Shown piece by piece: positions 42,561-53,288 of a stretch of 64,000 nucleotides of DNA. The position numbers and the translations under genes were made by a program. Origin of the DNA: Powellomyces hirtus (taxonomy: Eukaryota > Chytridiomycota > Chytridiomycetes > Spizellomycetales > Powellomycetaceae). The stretch's first letter is position 1. Every line of letters begins with the position of its first letter. Location of the stretch: NCBI GenBank assembly GCA_025526995.1, contig JAHLKG010000003.1, forward strand, positions 310,001 to 374,000, in the 5' to 3' direction. Below the pieces are notes generated by a model that was not told the DNA's origin, made no database searches, and saw only the letters and a list, made by a program, of their open reading frames with translations.

Positions 42561-42878
42561 GGTGCGATTGCAGAAAGAAGAATTAAAGAGGATGGTCGAG
42601 GTTCTTACACTTGCCGCTGGTTCAAGGCCACAGCGTGCTGTGTTGCTGGGATTCGCGGCTACGTATGCGTCCAATCGTGGGCGACAAGAGAGAAAGGCTG
42701 CAATTTCAAGTGGTTTGGTTTAGGAGGAGGCCAAGAAGAACACGGCGCCGTTCCGTGACGCTTCCAAAGAGTGTTCCAAAACAGTGTGCTGCGCTCGCCG
42801 CGTCAAGTTCGCGTTTCCTACTTCCCATACCATCCTGAAGGCAACTGCTTGCCTTGCTGCATCATACATACTCCCAAA
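42561..42878. other. Divergent promoter region
   Basis: A 318-bp spacer between the glycosyltransferase-like and PIH1 genes. No clear TATA box is visible. Confidence 0.35.
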
Positions 42879-44238
42879 ATGGCCGCAAACGAAGTCGCCG
42901 AACAGGCGTCCCACATGTGGAAGCAGCTCGATGCCATGTATGCCAAAAGTCCAGATGTACGACCAGAAGGTGGCCGCCGCCCCATCCTCCTTTCCCCCTC
43001 CAACCTCAATTCACGTTTCTCATTTCCCTCCAGGAATACCGCGACTTCATGTCCAAACTCAACGACGAAGCCGAAAGTCAAGGGATCGTCAATCCTTTAT
43101 TTTCGACCACCGCCAAACCGCGGCCGGTTCGCGGCAAATATTGCATTCGATGCGCAGGGACGAAAGTCAAAGGGTCAAATGTGCATTACATCAATGTGTG
43201 TGAAAGCACGAATATCAAGAAGGCGCGGGTGGAAGATAGGGTGACGGTTGTTGTGTCCAAGGCAAGACGGGATAAGGAAGAGGGTACTGTCTAATTCAAG
43301 CTCGCGCCGGGTCAGAACTCCGTACTAAAGTGCAAACACCAACCCTAGATGGAACACCCTACAACGTCTACGACGCCGTCGTGCACACCTCCATCATCAC
43401 GCAAGCCCTTCAAACCCCACACTTCAAACGCGACCTTCTCGAGCTCGCTATCGGGTGCATTGAGGAATCATTTAAAATCTCTCTCAACCGCACGGGTATG
43501 AAGGTCACCACCGATACATACAAGGGCGGGTATGGGTGGGACGCGTACGGTCGCGCTCTGGATGTTGCCGTGAACCCCGATGACAAGTCAGTAGCAGCGC
43601 CAGCAGCGGAGACGATTTCTAAGATGACGACGACGTCACTGCTGACACGTATTCAAGCTGAAGGCGACGAGGAGAAGACGGGGGGCTCGAAAGAGGATTC
43701 GGCGCGGAAGGAGGAACAGCTTCCCAATCTCATTATGCCGACCAACGCGGCCCCGCCGACGCAACAAAAGAAAGGGCTGATTCAAGAACTTGATGGAGTG
43801 CCTGCCCGGAAAACAGGCACTGCGCAACACTCTGGGCTGAAACAAAAACAACTCCCAGCCAATCTTGACCGCAATGATGAGGATGTGGGCCCGCCGCGAC
43901 GACAACCACAGTCGGAAACAACGCGGAAGGATGGCGTGTGGGTGTTGGAAACGCGGTTACCAGGGGTGGTATGTTAGTTAGCCCCATCGCGTTATCTGCA
44001 AATCCTTCACCTAACCACATCGCGGACATTTGGCACGCTCTAGAATTCCGCTGCCGACATTCTCGCCGAACTAGCCATAACTTCCATCACTGTCCTCACC
44101 CGCGAGTTCCGCCTGGTAGCAAACATCCCCGGCGACGCCATCGCAGATGCCGCCACGTGTAGATACTACCCCAAATTCCACGTCCTGCAGATCGCTTGTC
44201 CAACAAGAGATAAGAATAGTCAAATACCAAGTGCGTAG
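42879..44238 (+). CDS. PIH1-domain protein, probable dynein-arm assembly factor (4 exons)
   Basis: Exons 42879..42956, 43034..43283, 43316..43968 and 44044..44238 give 391 residues. The PIH1 domain is seen from YRDFMSKLNDEAESQGI through SNVHYINVCESTNIKKA to LRTKVQTPTLDGTPYNVYDA, DLLELAIGCIEESFKISLNR and GYGWDAYGRALD. A charged linker follows, then a CS-like C-terminus (VWVLETRLPGV joined to NSAADILAELAITS and REFRLVANIPGDAIADAAT). PIH proteins work with HSP90 and R2TP to fold axonemal dyneins (PIH1D1-3, Kintoun). The second intron would be only 32 nt, well below the others here, so a frameshift or a different splice there is possible. The CS-like tail fits PIH1D1/2 better than Kintoun. Confidence 0.82.
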
Positions 44239-44350
44239 TCCTTGCGAACAGACCTTTGTGGTCTTGTGTGTACGGAAGTTTTTGTCTGAGACTACACAAC
44301 AATATTATACAAATGCAGATAAATTATCGGTTGGAACTGGTGCCTAGCAA

Positions 44351-46212
44351 TTACTCCTCCTTGCGAAATGCTTGGAAGAGGAGATACCTTGGGTTCCATG
44401 TCAACACAAGATGTGTATGATTAGTCAAAATGATGAAGAGCGAGCAACAAGGGGAGCGCTGCTTAAACTTACAGGCACCGGGCAATAGCTTTCGTGTCCT
44501 TCCTCACAACATCTGCTCACCAGAATATCGCCAATCAATCACCCACTGCGAGCCAAACACCGAGAAAAGCAAGAAAAAAACCGCAGCTCTTTTCAGAAAT
44601 TCCTCACCAGTAGCATTAATCCTGGACACATCGATATCCAAATCCGCCATCATCCCCAACGCAAAGCGCGCGTTGTCAATCTTGGCCGCCAATGTGCTTG
44701 GCGTGAGGGCGTAGTGGTGTAACGGCACAAAAATATTACCGAGCGTCCCAATCAGGAGAATCAGGTAAATGCCTTCGACTTTGGACAGACTGTTGAGCCG
44801 GATGTTGAGGGTTTCGAGTTGGGCGTTGAGGAATTCGAGGAGTAGCTGGTGCAAAGATGAAACAACAAAAGATAGAACATGAGGGGGGTAAGGGCTAATG
44901 CCTGCGCGGCGGACGGGGTGTGTTGAGTTCTTACTAGTGTGACTTCCCGGATCTTCTCCGGCTGCGAAAACAGTTTGTCGAATGCGTCCGGTTCGTAACT
45001 CACGGCCGCGCCTACGCACGGCAAAGAAAAAAGGCCCGTCAGCCGCAAATTTCCGCACATATCCGATTCCAAATTCTCATCCCTCCACTCTACCGTCTTC
45101 ACGAGGCGATAGCACCAACTCTGCGTCATTTCCCAGTCTCCCTTCATCGCCCGTGATCTTGTACACCGTTGTCTTGGTTTTCACTCCTGATGGAAGTTCC
45201 TGTGTAGGACCCAAATGTAAATAAACATTCAAGATCCAAGATCATCATAATTGAAGCGGGGCAGGAATGGTGGTGGTTTACAGTACCTCGCGCTTGATGA
45301 CTGCTATAGAGACATTGGGCGGTAATGTGTAGGGACATCCCAACACCCGCGCGAGATCGACTAGGAGGCAGAGAGCTGATCCGTGGTCTTTTGCCATGAT
45401 ACCTGATGGGATGTAAGAAAACAAGGACAGAAAAGAGCGACAGCCCGTCAAGTCCTGACTACTCCCTACACCAAAGTCCCCTGTTTCTCGTTTCTATTAC
45501 CTTCCGCAGTCCACCTCCCCGGATCCTGCTTGATTTTCAGATTCGTCTCAATGTATTTCACGACCAGCTGCAGAATGACCATCTTGCTGCGGTCGGAACG
45601 GGCAGCGAGGGTTTGCGGATCCACAATGGGGTCGCCGGTTATCTGACCTGCACAAAAAAAAAAAGCATGCCCAAATAAACACGGAGCTGCGCTGTTTCCT
45701 CTGCATTGTTTTTCGACTGCTTACTGAGGAAGGAAGCCAACAACTGTCCATCATCAAGATCCACCACAACGTCGCGGACAGTCATCGAGTCGAGGATAAC
45801 GTATGAGTTGACCCAGGTTGTCAAGCCCTGTGAGCCAAAAGAGAAATGATAATCCAGTCTAAGTATCTTTCTCGCGATAAATGTATCCAACTGTCTTTAC
45901 CTGCAGAAGCTTCTTGACATTCGCATCAGCTATTCAAACCCAAAACATCCTTAACGCCCGGTACTGAAAGCATACAAAACAACCCACTTCACTAACATTT
46001 CGAAGACGGATGCAACTGGTACGTCGTAACATGATCTGAAAACGCAAAACAAAAACCAAACCATGAAAATGTCAACAAAAAATCACAGCCCCAATTTGAT
46101 TGATTGATTTTTTGATTTTGCATAGAATTTTATTGATGGAGTGTCTCGTACCAGTTCTGTCCAACGGGTCATGACGAGCCAAGGCATCTTGGCTGCCCAT
46201 CGGATTAGACAT
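44351..46212 (-). CDS. Parvin (actopaxin) homologue, two CH domains (11 exons)
   Basis: Exons 46212..46152, 46035..45997, 45929..45901, 45827..45725, 45647..45501, 45402..45287, 45199..45094, 45011..44935, 44845..44608, 44512..44473 and 44387..44351 keep phase throughout and give 330 residues. Residues about 36-165 form the first calponin-homology domain (LTTWVNSYVILDS, VDLDDGQLLASFLSQITG, SALCLLVDLARVLGCPYTLP, NVSIAVIKRE). Residues about 205-325 form the second (YEPDAFDKLFSQPEKI, LNIRLNSLSKVEGIYLILLI, IFVPLHHYALTPSTLAAKID, NARFALGMMADLDID, ending CLYLLFQAF). VPLHH..LTP and the order of blocks are characteristic of parvins. In animals parvin binds ILK and PINCH and links integrins to actin. 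Its 3' end faces the PIH1 gene (112 bp). Confidence 0.9.
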
Positions 46213-47303
46213 GTTTTGTTTCCGTTCTGCTGGCTGGGTGTGTAAGAAATGTGATATACCAACTCGGCGCGTGCCATGCGCGCGTGAGTTTCGCGTTCTG
46301 GACGACACGCGTTGGGCTGCTACTTACTACCCAAGAGTTGGATGTGAAAGAATAGATTCTGTTTGCATGGAGAATGGCGATTGGAACAACCACTGCACAG
46401 CAGCAAGCATTGGGTTACCCCAAGTGAAGAATAGTCTATCCTCAAACGAGCTTGCGCCGGTAGGATCAACAGTTCTCCAATTGCCGCAAGGTGTTTCAGG
46501 CACCCATTCATAGTGCAGCTGAACCCTGCTGGTGGTGCATACATGTATTTGCAATGTGGGGCGGGGAGGGGGGGCGGATTTATTACATATACAATAAGAC
46601 ACCTCAAATGCGGGAACGGACGACTGGAGCAAGCAAATACTCGAAAGAATCTTCTCCCAGTTTGCTGTAACTGACTAAAGCAACATATTCATGGTGAGCG
46701 ATATCCGGGATAAAAAGCGCCCATTTCCGCAGGAGTAGTGGTGCGGGACAATAGGGCAAGAGAGTCGGCGCCAGAATTGTCTGGGCGTAGGGGCCATGCT
46801 GAGGAGTTCCACGGGGTTTTTGTTGTCAAACGGGTGTTCAGCTCTCCAACACCGTTTCTTCGGAATGGAGAGAAGGCACGAATCTCGTATCATTGCCCGT
46901 TAGCTTTGTATGTCACGAGCACCGCGCAGAGCAAAGGATGTGCAGAGTTTCGCATTTTTCTGGCACATATGCTTCCCCGCCGACTTTGATGACGCATAAT
47001 CAGTTTACGTCGAATCTCTTGTGGACTTGGTGTCCCGGCGGCCGCACGGTTCTGGACCCAGTGAGGTTTGAACCATTGATTTTGGGGCCGGTTTACACGA
47101 GGTCCTCTTGACTGCGTTCGGGTACCATGCACGGTTGGAGGGCTCCCCGGGTGAACGGACGGAGTTCAATTACCGGGACGGAAATCTACAGTGGCACAAA
47201 AACAGATGCGCATGAGACACAGGTCCCAGGAATCAAAAGCGAGGCGTCTCCAACTCACATGAAATTGAAAAAGAAATGCATGTCGCATGACATGCGAAAA
47301 CTC
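46213..47303. other. Intergenic region
   Basis: It lies between two minus-strand genes. No supported gene is present. A short ggcggggagggggggcgg G-run near 46560 is the only notable tract. Confidence 0.4.
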
Positions 47304-48935
47304 TTAGCTCTTTCCAGCACGTATCCATTCACCCGCGACGTCCGCCTTCCGGACAACTTCCCACGACCTCGCCGCGCTCTTCAACCAATCGCGTTCTGAC
47401 TGGCCGTACCAGACTCGGCGGTGCATGCTGTCCGGGGTCGGGAATCGTGGGGTTTCAAAAATTTGGTTGCGGAGCAATTTAAGCATGATTTCAAAGCGAG
47501 CGGGTACGCCAAAGTCAATGAGCCGGTCCATGATGGGCGGCCGGTAGGGCGGGCCTATTGCAGCCGCGGTGGGAACGGCAGGATGGGTGACAGTGTCCGC
47601 GGTTTTGGTGGCAGCAGCTACCAGAGCGGGGCAGCGGGGGAGGAGGAACACGCTCGGAATTGTTGTTGCGCGGAGGTTCTGGTCCTCTTCTCCATCCTGG
47701 TCCCGCGCGCGTCGATAGTAGGGAAATGCAAGTTCGATGCCGACTGTGCTGCCGGATGTCCGCAGGCGGGTGTTTTTGAAGCAGGTGATAAAGTCCTGCG
47801 CGACGAGATGGTAGGCGTCGATAGTGAATGCTTTTCCAGAACATTTGTTAGCAACGTAGATCAACGAAGGGCAGCGTTCGCGCAGGTCGTCTTTCGGGAT
47901 TGGGAAGAGGCGATGGCGGATTGTTTCAATCCGGCGTAAGAAGGTGATCATTTCCTGGTCGGCGGTCAGCGGTGTTGTTCCGACAATGATGACCGTGTGG
48001 CAGACAGTCATTACGAAGGTCGCTAGGCGGATCGAGTGGACCATTTCCGTTCGCGGGGAGGCGGATGCTTGAAGCTGCAGCGGTTGCGTATCAAGGAGCA
48101 CAATACGTTCGGGCGTGACATGGAGGTTAATACCCGCAGTCGCCAACCCGGGGGAAAACACCGAAGTGTTGGTCGCCAGATGAGAGAGGATGACTGATTT
48201 CCCGACGCGTTTGGTGCCCAACACCCCGACGACAAAGCTTCCGGGTAAGTCCGAGAGGGCTTTATGTACGTATTCCGACGGCTGGAATCTCTGATGCTGG
48301 TCAAGGATGCGGTAGGCCGTGTAAGGCGAAACGGGAGCGGCGGGTAGTGGCGTTGCTGTTGCCCACGCCGGCAATGAGTGGCCTCGGTCACCGCGTTGCT
48401 GAATGCGGGGCGTTCCGGTAACATCCACGCTGGGTACAGTTTCTGTGGGAGGTTTCCGTAGAAGCAGTCCGGTTGGCACTATTCCGCTTTTCTGCCCACC
48501 TGGACCAGCAGGGCCTTGGGGAGCGCGGCGTTCCAAGATGACGGGCGCGCCGATTCTTTGCTGCAATCGGGTATCCTGCGGCTGATACGGACTGGAAGCA
48601 TTCTGCTGTTGGTGATGATGTTGATGTTGAGACTGGTTGCTGGTATGGTCTCCGCGTCCCCGCGAGGAATGGTCGTCTCGGTCCGAGCGTCCAGATGTCG
48701 CGGAACGAGTGTCGCGCGAGTCTCGTTTCCTACGTCCTGATCCCGGTCCCACCGCGATAGGTAGAGTTGCGCTGTCATTGCCGCTGCCAGCGTCGTTATC
48801 TTTGGGTGTCGAGGGAGTTGAAGTTGCGGTGGTGGTGGCAAGCGCTGGACGACGCCTCGGAGCCCTTCGGGCAGTTGAACGCGGAGATGCAGAAGCAGGT
48901 CGTGACGTATCGGCGCGTGGCGGCGACACGGACAT
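47304..48935 (-). CDS. SMG9: Nonsense-mediated decay factor SMG9
   Basis: A single frame of 543 residues. The first 200 residues are disordered (Ser/Arg/Asp-rich with a His/Gln run). The rest is the G-like domain of SMG9: SFVVGVLGTKRVGKSVILSH (a complete Walker A, GxxxxGKS), NLHVTPERIVLLDTQPLQL, VMTVCHTVIIVG, SLIYVANKC and LAFPYYRRA. The C-terminus carries WYGQSERDWLKSAARSWE, a helix conserved in the family. SMG9 pairs with SMG8 to restrain SMG1 kinase during nonsense-mediated decay. The gene is divergent from mL38 (297 bp). The intronless structure is unusual for a gene of this length in this window. Confidence 0.9.
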   Translation of the reverse strand: MSVSPPRADTSRPASASPRSTARRAPRRRPALATTTATSTPSTPKDNDAGSGNDSATLPIAVGPGSGRRKRDSRDTRSATSGRSDRDDHSSRGRGDHTSNQSQHQHHHQQQNASSPYQPQDTRLQQRIGAPVILERRAPQGPAGPGGQKSGIVPTGLLLRKPPTETVPSVDVTGTPRIQQRGDRGHSLPAWATATPLPAAPVSPYTAYRILDQHQRFQPSEYVHKALSDLPGSFVVGVLGTKRVGKSVILSHLATNTSVFSPGLATAGINLHVTPERIVLLDTQPLQLQASASPRTEMVHSIRLATFVMTVCHTVIIVGTTPLTADQEMITFLRRIETIRHRLFPIPKDDLRERCPSLIYVANKCSGKAFTIDAYHLVAQDFITCFKNTRLRTSGSTVGIELAFPYYRRARDQDGEEDQNLRATTIPSVFLLPRCPALVAAATKTADTVTHPAVPTAAAIGPPYRPPIMDRLIDFGVPARFEIMLKLLRNQIFETPRFPTPDSMHRRVWYGQSERDWLKSAARSWEVVRKADVAGEWIRAGKS

Positions 48936-49232
48936 ATAGTGAGCGGACGTACGTGCGTAGCAAGTCCGATGTGAGAGAAAAGAGAATTAGCGAGCTATGA
49001 AGATACGAAAAAAAAAAAAAAAAACAATGCGAAAAAGGAAGAAGGGAAAACAAACACCTCGATCAGTCAGTCAAGTCATCAGTCTCTAGCATGGCTTGCT
49101 TACGTGAACAAGCGAGGCTTAGGCCAAAACTTAGAAGTCGGCAATTCGCAGATTCGCACAGAAAGAACAAACAACGGGCTGGACATTGCGTGCTAAAATC
49201 CTCGCTGACTGCAGGATAAACCTACGAAACAT

Positions 49233-51140
49233 ATGCTTCTCTCTTCTCAAGCATCGCTACGGGGGGCGGCCGCCTCCTGTCTCGCCGTCCGCCGCCTCGC
49301 CTGTGCGTCACCCCGCCGACCCGCAATCGCCGGCCTGGCAACCACCGCCGCTGACCGCGCATACAGCGTCGCAGAACAGGTTCTCAATGCCGAACGGGCC
49401 GCCATAACAGCGCAGATCAAGGAGTTGGAAGCCAAAGCAGGATCCGATCCAGTCGCGCAGAAGGCGCTGGTGAAGAAGCGCATTGAATTGGGTTACAGTG
49501 ATCCGGCCAATCATGTTGCTTTTGCGGAAGGAAAAGGTAGGTAGATTGGCCAACGGAAGGATCGGAGCTCTGCGGAACGAGGCCTTTTGTTGTTTTCTGT
49601 TGTTTTATTTACACTGTCGCTGATTCCCTTGTTGCTCTTTTGGAAACCCAGCTGATGTGACTGAGGAACTCTTTTCCACAATGCACCATAAACGGTGGCG
49701 ATCGTTCCTCATTCCCCGACTCGTGAAACATGAAACCGAGCACGGAATTATCGGGGACGTCCTCCCCTCTGCGTTACTTCCCTCCGTCAACCTCGAAGTC
49801 AACTTTCAGAACACCAACTGGCTATGCCTCTACGGGCAGCCCGTCCCGCCTGTTTGGACGCTCTACTCACCCGAACTGACGCTCACGACGGGTCACGCCC
49901 AGGACGCCCCGACTCGGCATTTTACCATCGCGTTGATCGACATTGACCGCCCGGACCCGGATACCAAGACGTACCAAGAGTGGTGCCATTGGTTGGTGAC
50001 CGACATCCCGGTCACGAACCGCCTGGTCATACCCGGAGGCTCGTCCCCACTGTTGGCTGAGCCCAATGAACAGTTTGCAACCATGGTGACGGGAGCATCG
50101 TATGTGCCGACTGCACCGGCCACCCCACCCCAGATTCCAGGGAACGTCCTGCTGCCGTACGTGCCGGCGCATCCTCCGGCTTCTAACCCGCGGAGAGTCC
50201 ACCGCTATGTGCTGATGGTCATGGAGCAAACTGGTGGACCGGGCTCGGTCAAGGTTGATGTGGAAGCGTTGAAAGAAAAAGCGCGGGAAATGAATGCTCG
50301 TGACAAGCTCATTAGGGAGAAGCAGGGAACCCCAATGTGGGAGAAAAGCGTCTTGGGAGAAGGGGAGGAGAAACTCATGGTTCGGGAGAGGTATGGTCTT
50401 AACATACGTGTTATAGTTGGTGGCAGTCCTTTTGCAGCGTCTGACCAATGCCACTTTTTTTGTACTTGTAGAGGACTGCTTCTGCCAATCGCCAAGTTCA
50501 TGAAGACGCATGAATTGAAATTGAAGGGACACGGGTTCTTTACTTCCACATGGGACATTCACACTCCAGCCATCTTTAGCCAGCTTGGTCAGTATTTCCC
50601 CTCCCACTGAACGATAGATTCCTGTCAATCCTTGACCCAACCCAGGCATGATGTAGAATCTGAGTACTAACACTTTGCCATCTCTTCTCCATCGTTCTCA
50701 CAGGCATCCACGAGCCCGTCTACGGCACGCTCAAGGGCGCAACCCCGAAACATACCGTGCACTCGCTCACCACCGCCACAGCACTCGCCGCGTCCCTTCC
50801 GGGTCCTCTGGCCACGCTCTCGGCGCAAACGCTCAAGAACCTCAACTACGCCACCCCGCCCCGCCCGGACCCGGCCCACCTGCTCACCAAGCGCGGCATG
50901 GAGGTGCAGAACCGCCGGACGCGCGATGCGGCCGCTGCGGCAAAGAAGGTAGAGAAGAAGGGCGGCAAGCAAGAGCAAGCTGTTGTTGCGGCAAACACGG
51001 TGATGCCGAAAACACCGAGGGTCTCGGTCCTGGCGGCGGCCGCTTTTGTGAGGAATAAGGAGGGAGATGTGGCAAAGGGATTGAAGGGAGAGTATGTGCG
51101 AGCGGTCAAGGAGAAGCGGTACCGCTACGAAAATGTTTAG
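49233..51140 (+). CDS. MRPL35: Mitochondrial large ribosomal subunit protein mL38 (4 exons)
   Basis: Exons 49233..49536, 49652..50390, 50472..50587 and 50704..51140 give 531 residues. Residues 1-40 form a Ser/Arg/Ala-rich mitochondrial presequence. A helical stretch (YSVAEQVLNAERAAITAQIK) precedes a PEBP-fold domain with FTIALIDIDRPDPDTKTYQE followed by WCHWLVTDIP and the late HRYVLMVMEQTGG block, as in mL38 (yeast MrpL35). IHEPVYGTLKG follows in the last exon. The C-terminal 90 residues are Ala/Lys-rich and end KRYRYENV. It is a structural protein of the central protuberance of the mitoribosome. The tail is longer than I would expect and low in complexity. Confidence 0.88.
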
Positions 51141-51456
51141 GAATAGAAAAGCAGCTACCACCACCGGCCGCGCCCATCCTCCGTCCTTCCTCCCTCCTCT
51201 CCTTTCCTTTACCATACACAATTGCCATCACTTTTTTATATAAGTAATATAGATTTGATTCAGACGAGCATCGGTCAGAGGTTTAGGCGACATGGGCGTT
51301 TTCCCCGGTGTGACAATGTGTGACTCTGTGACACTACAGAAACACGGTATAGTTTGCCAGGAACTTGCGTTGTTGGTTTCAACCTCCGTCAGCCCGTTGC
51401 ATTCGCCGCGGCCATCCCTCCACCGTTCGTTGACCCCGAATGCAACTCTCGGCCTC

Positions 51457-52524
51457 ATGTACAACAACCCGCAATATGATCTCAAAGGACCTTCACTGCG
51501 CGTGCCAGCCGGACTGTCACCACAGGCAGCAGCAGCAGCAGCAACAGGAGCACCTCAGGAAATGAACGAGGCCCAAACTCATGCTGCAACACCGCACCGG
51601 GGTGGAGAAGTGGATGGTATGCAGCACCATCCGCTGTCCCACGTTACGGACATCTATGAGCAGACGCCGGGGCAGCAGCAGCACACACCGCCAGTTCTGC
51701 GGCTGCCACCTCCGCCGACCGTGACCATCAACCAGGCGTTTCCCTTCCCCAAAGTGCTGACACCGAGTCCGTTTCCCCCGCCTTTCGACCACGACCCGGA
51801 TCTAACATCATCGTCACCACCAGCATCAACATTATTGCCAGACGACATTGCAGCGCTCCCCCCATTACCTTCACCCACATTTTCCGAGCTGTTTTATCTG
51901 GAGGAGGATTTACCGCGCACGCCACGACCGCTTGCTCCGCCGTCTCTCGGCCCACCGCAGCTGGTGCTGACGCCCGCCGAGGGCAATGCGCGTGTGTTTT
52001 GGGAATCCGATGAGCCACAACAACTACAATCACACGCAAGTCAACGCCATAGTCGAGCTACCACCAGCAGCAGTGGGGGCAGTGGTAGTAAAGCGCTCGG
52101 GGCGGGCAAGACACGGGTGAAATCCAGCATGCGGAAAGCAACAGATACTGCTTCCAAAGAGTATCCACCGATGCCGAACCCAGTGGATTCGGTGTCGCAT
52201 TCAGCGGTACTGTGCATGCCCGTTGGAGACGATAGTGGTGGTGGTGGTGATGCGTCCACAACAACGATGCTGGTGCGACACCAACCGTCCACGCATTCGG
52301 TGATTGAAGTGCTACCGGAGAAATCACCACAAGGAAGCAGCAGCATCGAATCGCAGCACCCCGTGGCAGGCCTGCGGGGATGGTGGGAGAAGGGGCGGAA
52401 ACCGCTGCTGGTGGTGGTGCTGATGGTGGTTGCGGTGGCGCTGGTGTTGGGCCTGGGCCTGGGATTGGGAAAAGTGAGGGATGCACCACCGCCCCCGCCA
52501 TCGGGAGTAGCGGGTGGTGTTTGA
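51457..52524 (+). CDS. Hypothetical protein with C-terminal membrane anchor
   Basis: The frame from ATG at 51457 encodes 355 residues; an in-frame ATG at 51292 would give 410. Most of the protein is Pro/Ser/Ala/Gln-rich and disordered, with an acidic-hydrophobic patch (FSELFYLEEDLPRTP). Near the end comes WWEKGRKPLLVVVLMVVAV, continuing hydrophobic and Gly-rich (LGLGLGLGK), and then a short PPPPPSG tail. The anchor with positive residues before it suggests a tail-anchored or single-pass protein facing the cytosol. No family recognised. Three-base repeats (CAG, CAC, GGT) run through the gene. Confidence 0.5.
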   Translation: MYNNPQYDLKGPSLRVPAGLSPQAAAAAATGAPQEMNEAQTHAATPHRGGEVDGMQHHPLSHVTDIYEQTPGQQQHTPPVLRLPPPPTVTINQAFPFPKVLTPSPFPPPFDHDPDLTSSSPPASTLLPDDIAALPPLPSPTFSELFYLEEDLPRTPRPLAPPSLGPPQLVLTPAEGNARVFWESDEPQQLQSHASQRHSRATTSSSGGSGSKALGAGKTRVKSSMRKATDTASKEYPPMPNPVDSVSHSAVLCMPVGDDSGGGGDASTTTMLVRHQPSTHSVIEVLPEKSPQGSSSIESQHPVAGLRGWWEKGRKPLLVVVLMVVAVALVLGLGLGLGKVRDAPPPPPSGVAGGV

Positions 52525-53288
52525 TAGACACGAGAGACTCGCAAAGCACATGACAGGAGGGAGATGTGGGAGTGGAAGAGAAGAGGGGGAATCTGTGTTC
52601 TGCTCGCTCTGTACCACATAGTTATATGGTTCATATTTCATCAATGTAAATATCATGTTATCTCTGAGGAGTCATCGATTCAAATGAATGCATTAGAGTA
52701 GACAAACACATCAGCAACGCATCGTTCAAAGCAGAGCGAGCGATGTGCCCCCTTCCCCTGTCCTAAGACCAGCATGAGCCCATCACGTGTTTTGCCACAA
52801 TATTTGAGCGGGGATGGCGGCCCAGAGTCTTCACCTTGGGCCTGATAATCGTGGTCCCGTGACTTGACAACGGTATAGGTACTAGGATAATCTTAGTAAG
52901 TGCATGGGACGTAACAATCATACATCATATCGTTATGATACATATTAGATTGATGGATGGCAGAGGGCACATGGATTGGATATTTGTGCTTTCTGCGACT
53001 GGCGATATATCGATATCTGTCTGTTTGAGGGTGGATAAATCAAGGTTGGTCTAAGCGACTGGCGGATTTGACGTCACGTGACTTTGTTGCCGACAGACAG
53101 AATAATTGTTTATTGTGGGCGCCACGCCATCCATCGGAGCCCCTGTTCCTCCGCTTCCGACTCTTTCCGCGTTACCCCCGCGTTATTCATGTTTGCTTGC
53201 CATTTATATATATCCCACCTCCACCAAACTCTACAAAACCTACTCAGATCAACCATCTCTTGAAGCTGCTGCTGCTGCTGCTGCAACC
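52525..53288. other. Intergenic region, promoter of the NRAMP gene
   Basis: No gene is visible. A TATATATA sequence at about 53204-53211 lies about 80 bp before the ATG at 53289 and is the likely TATA box. A gctgctgctgctgctgct run precedes the ATG and is in the leader. Confidence 0.5.
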
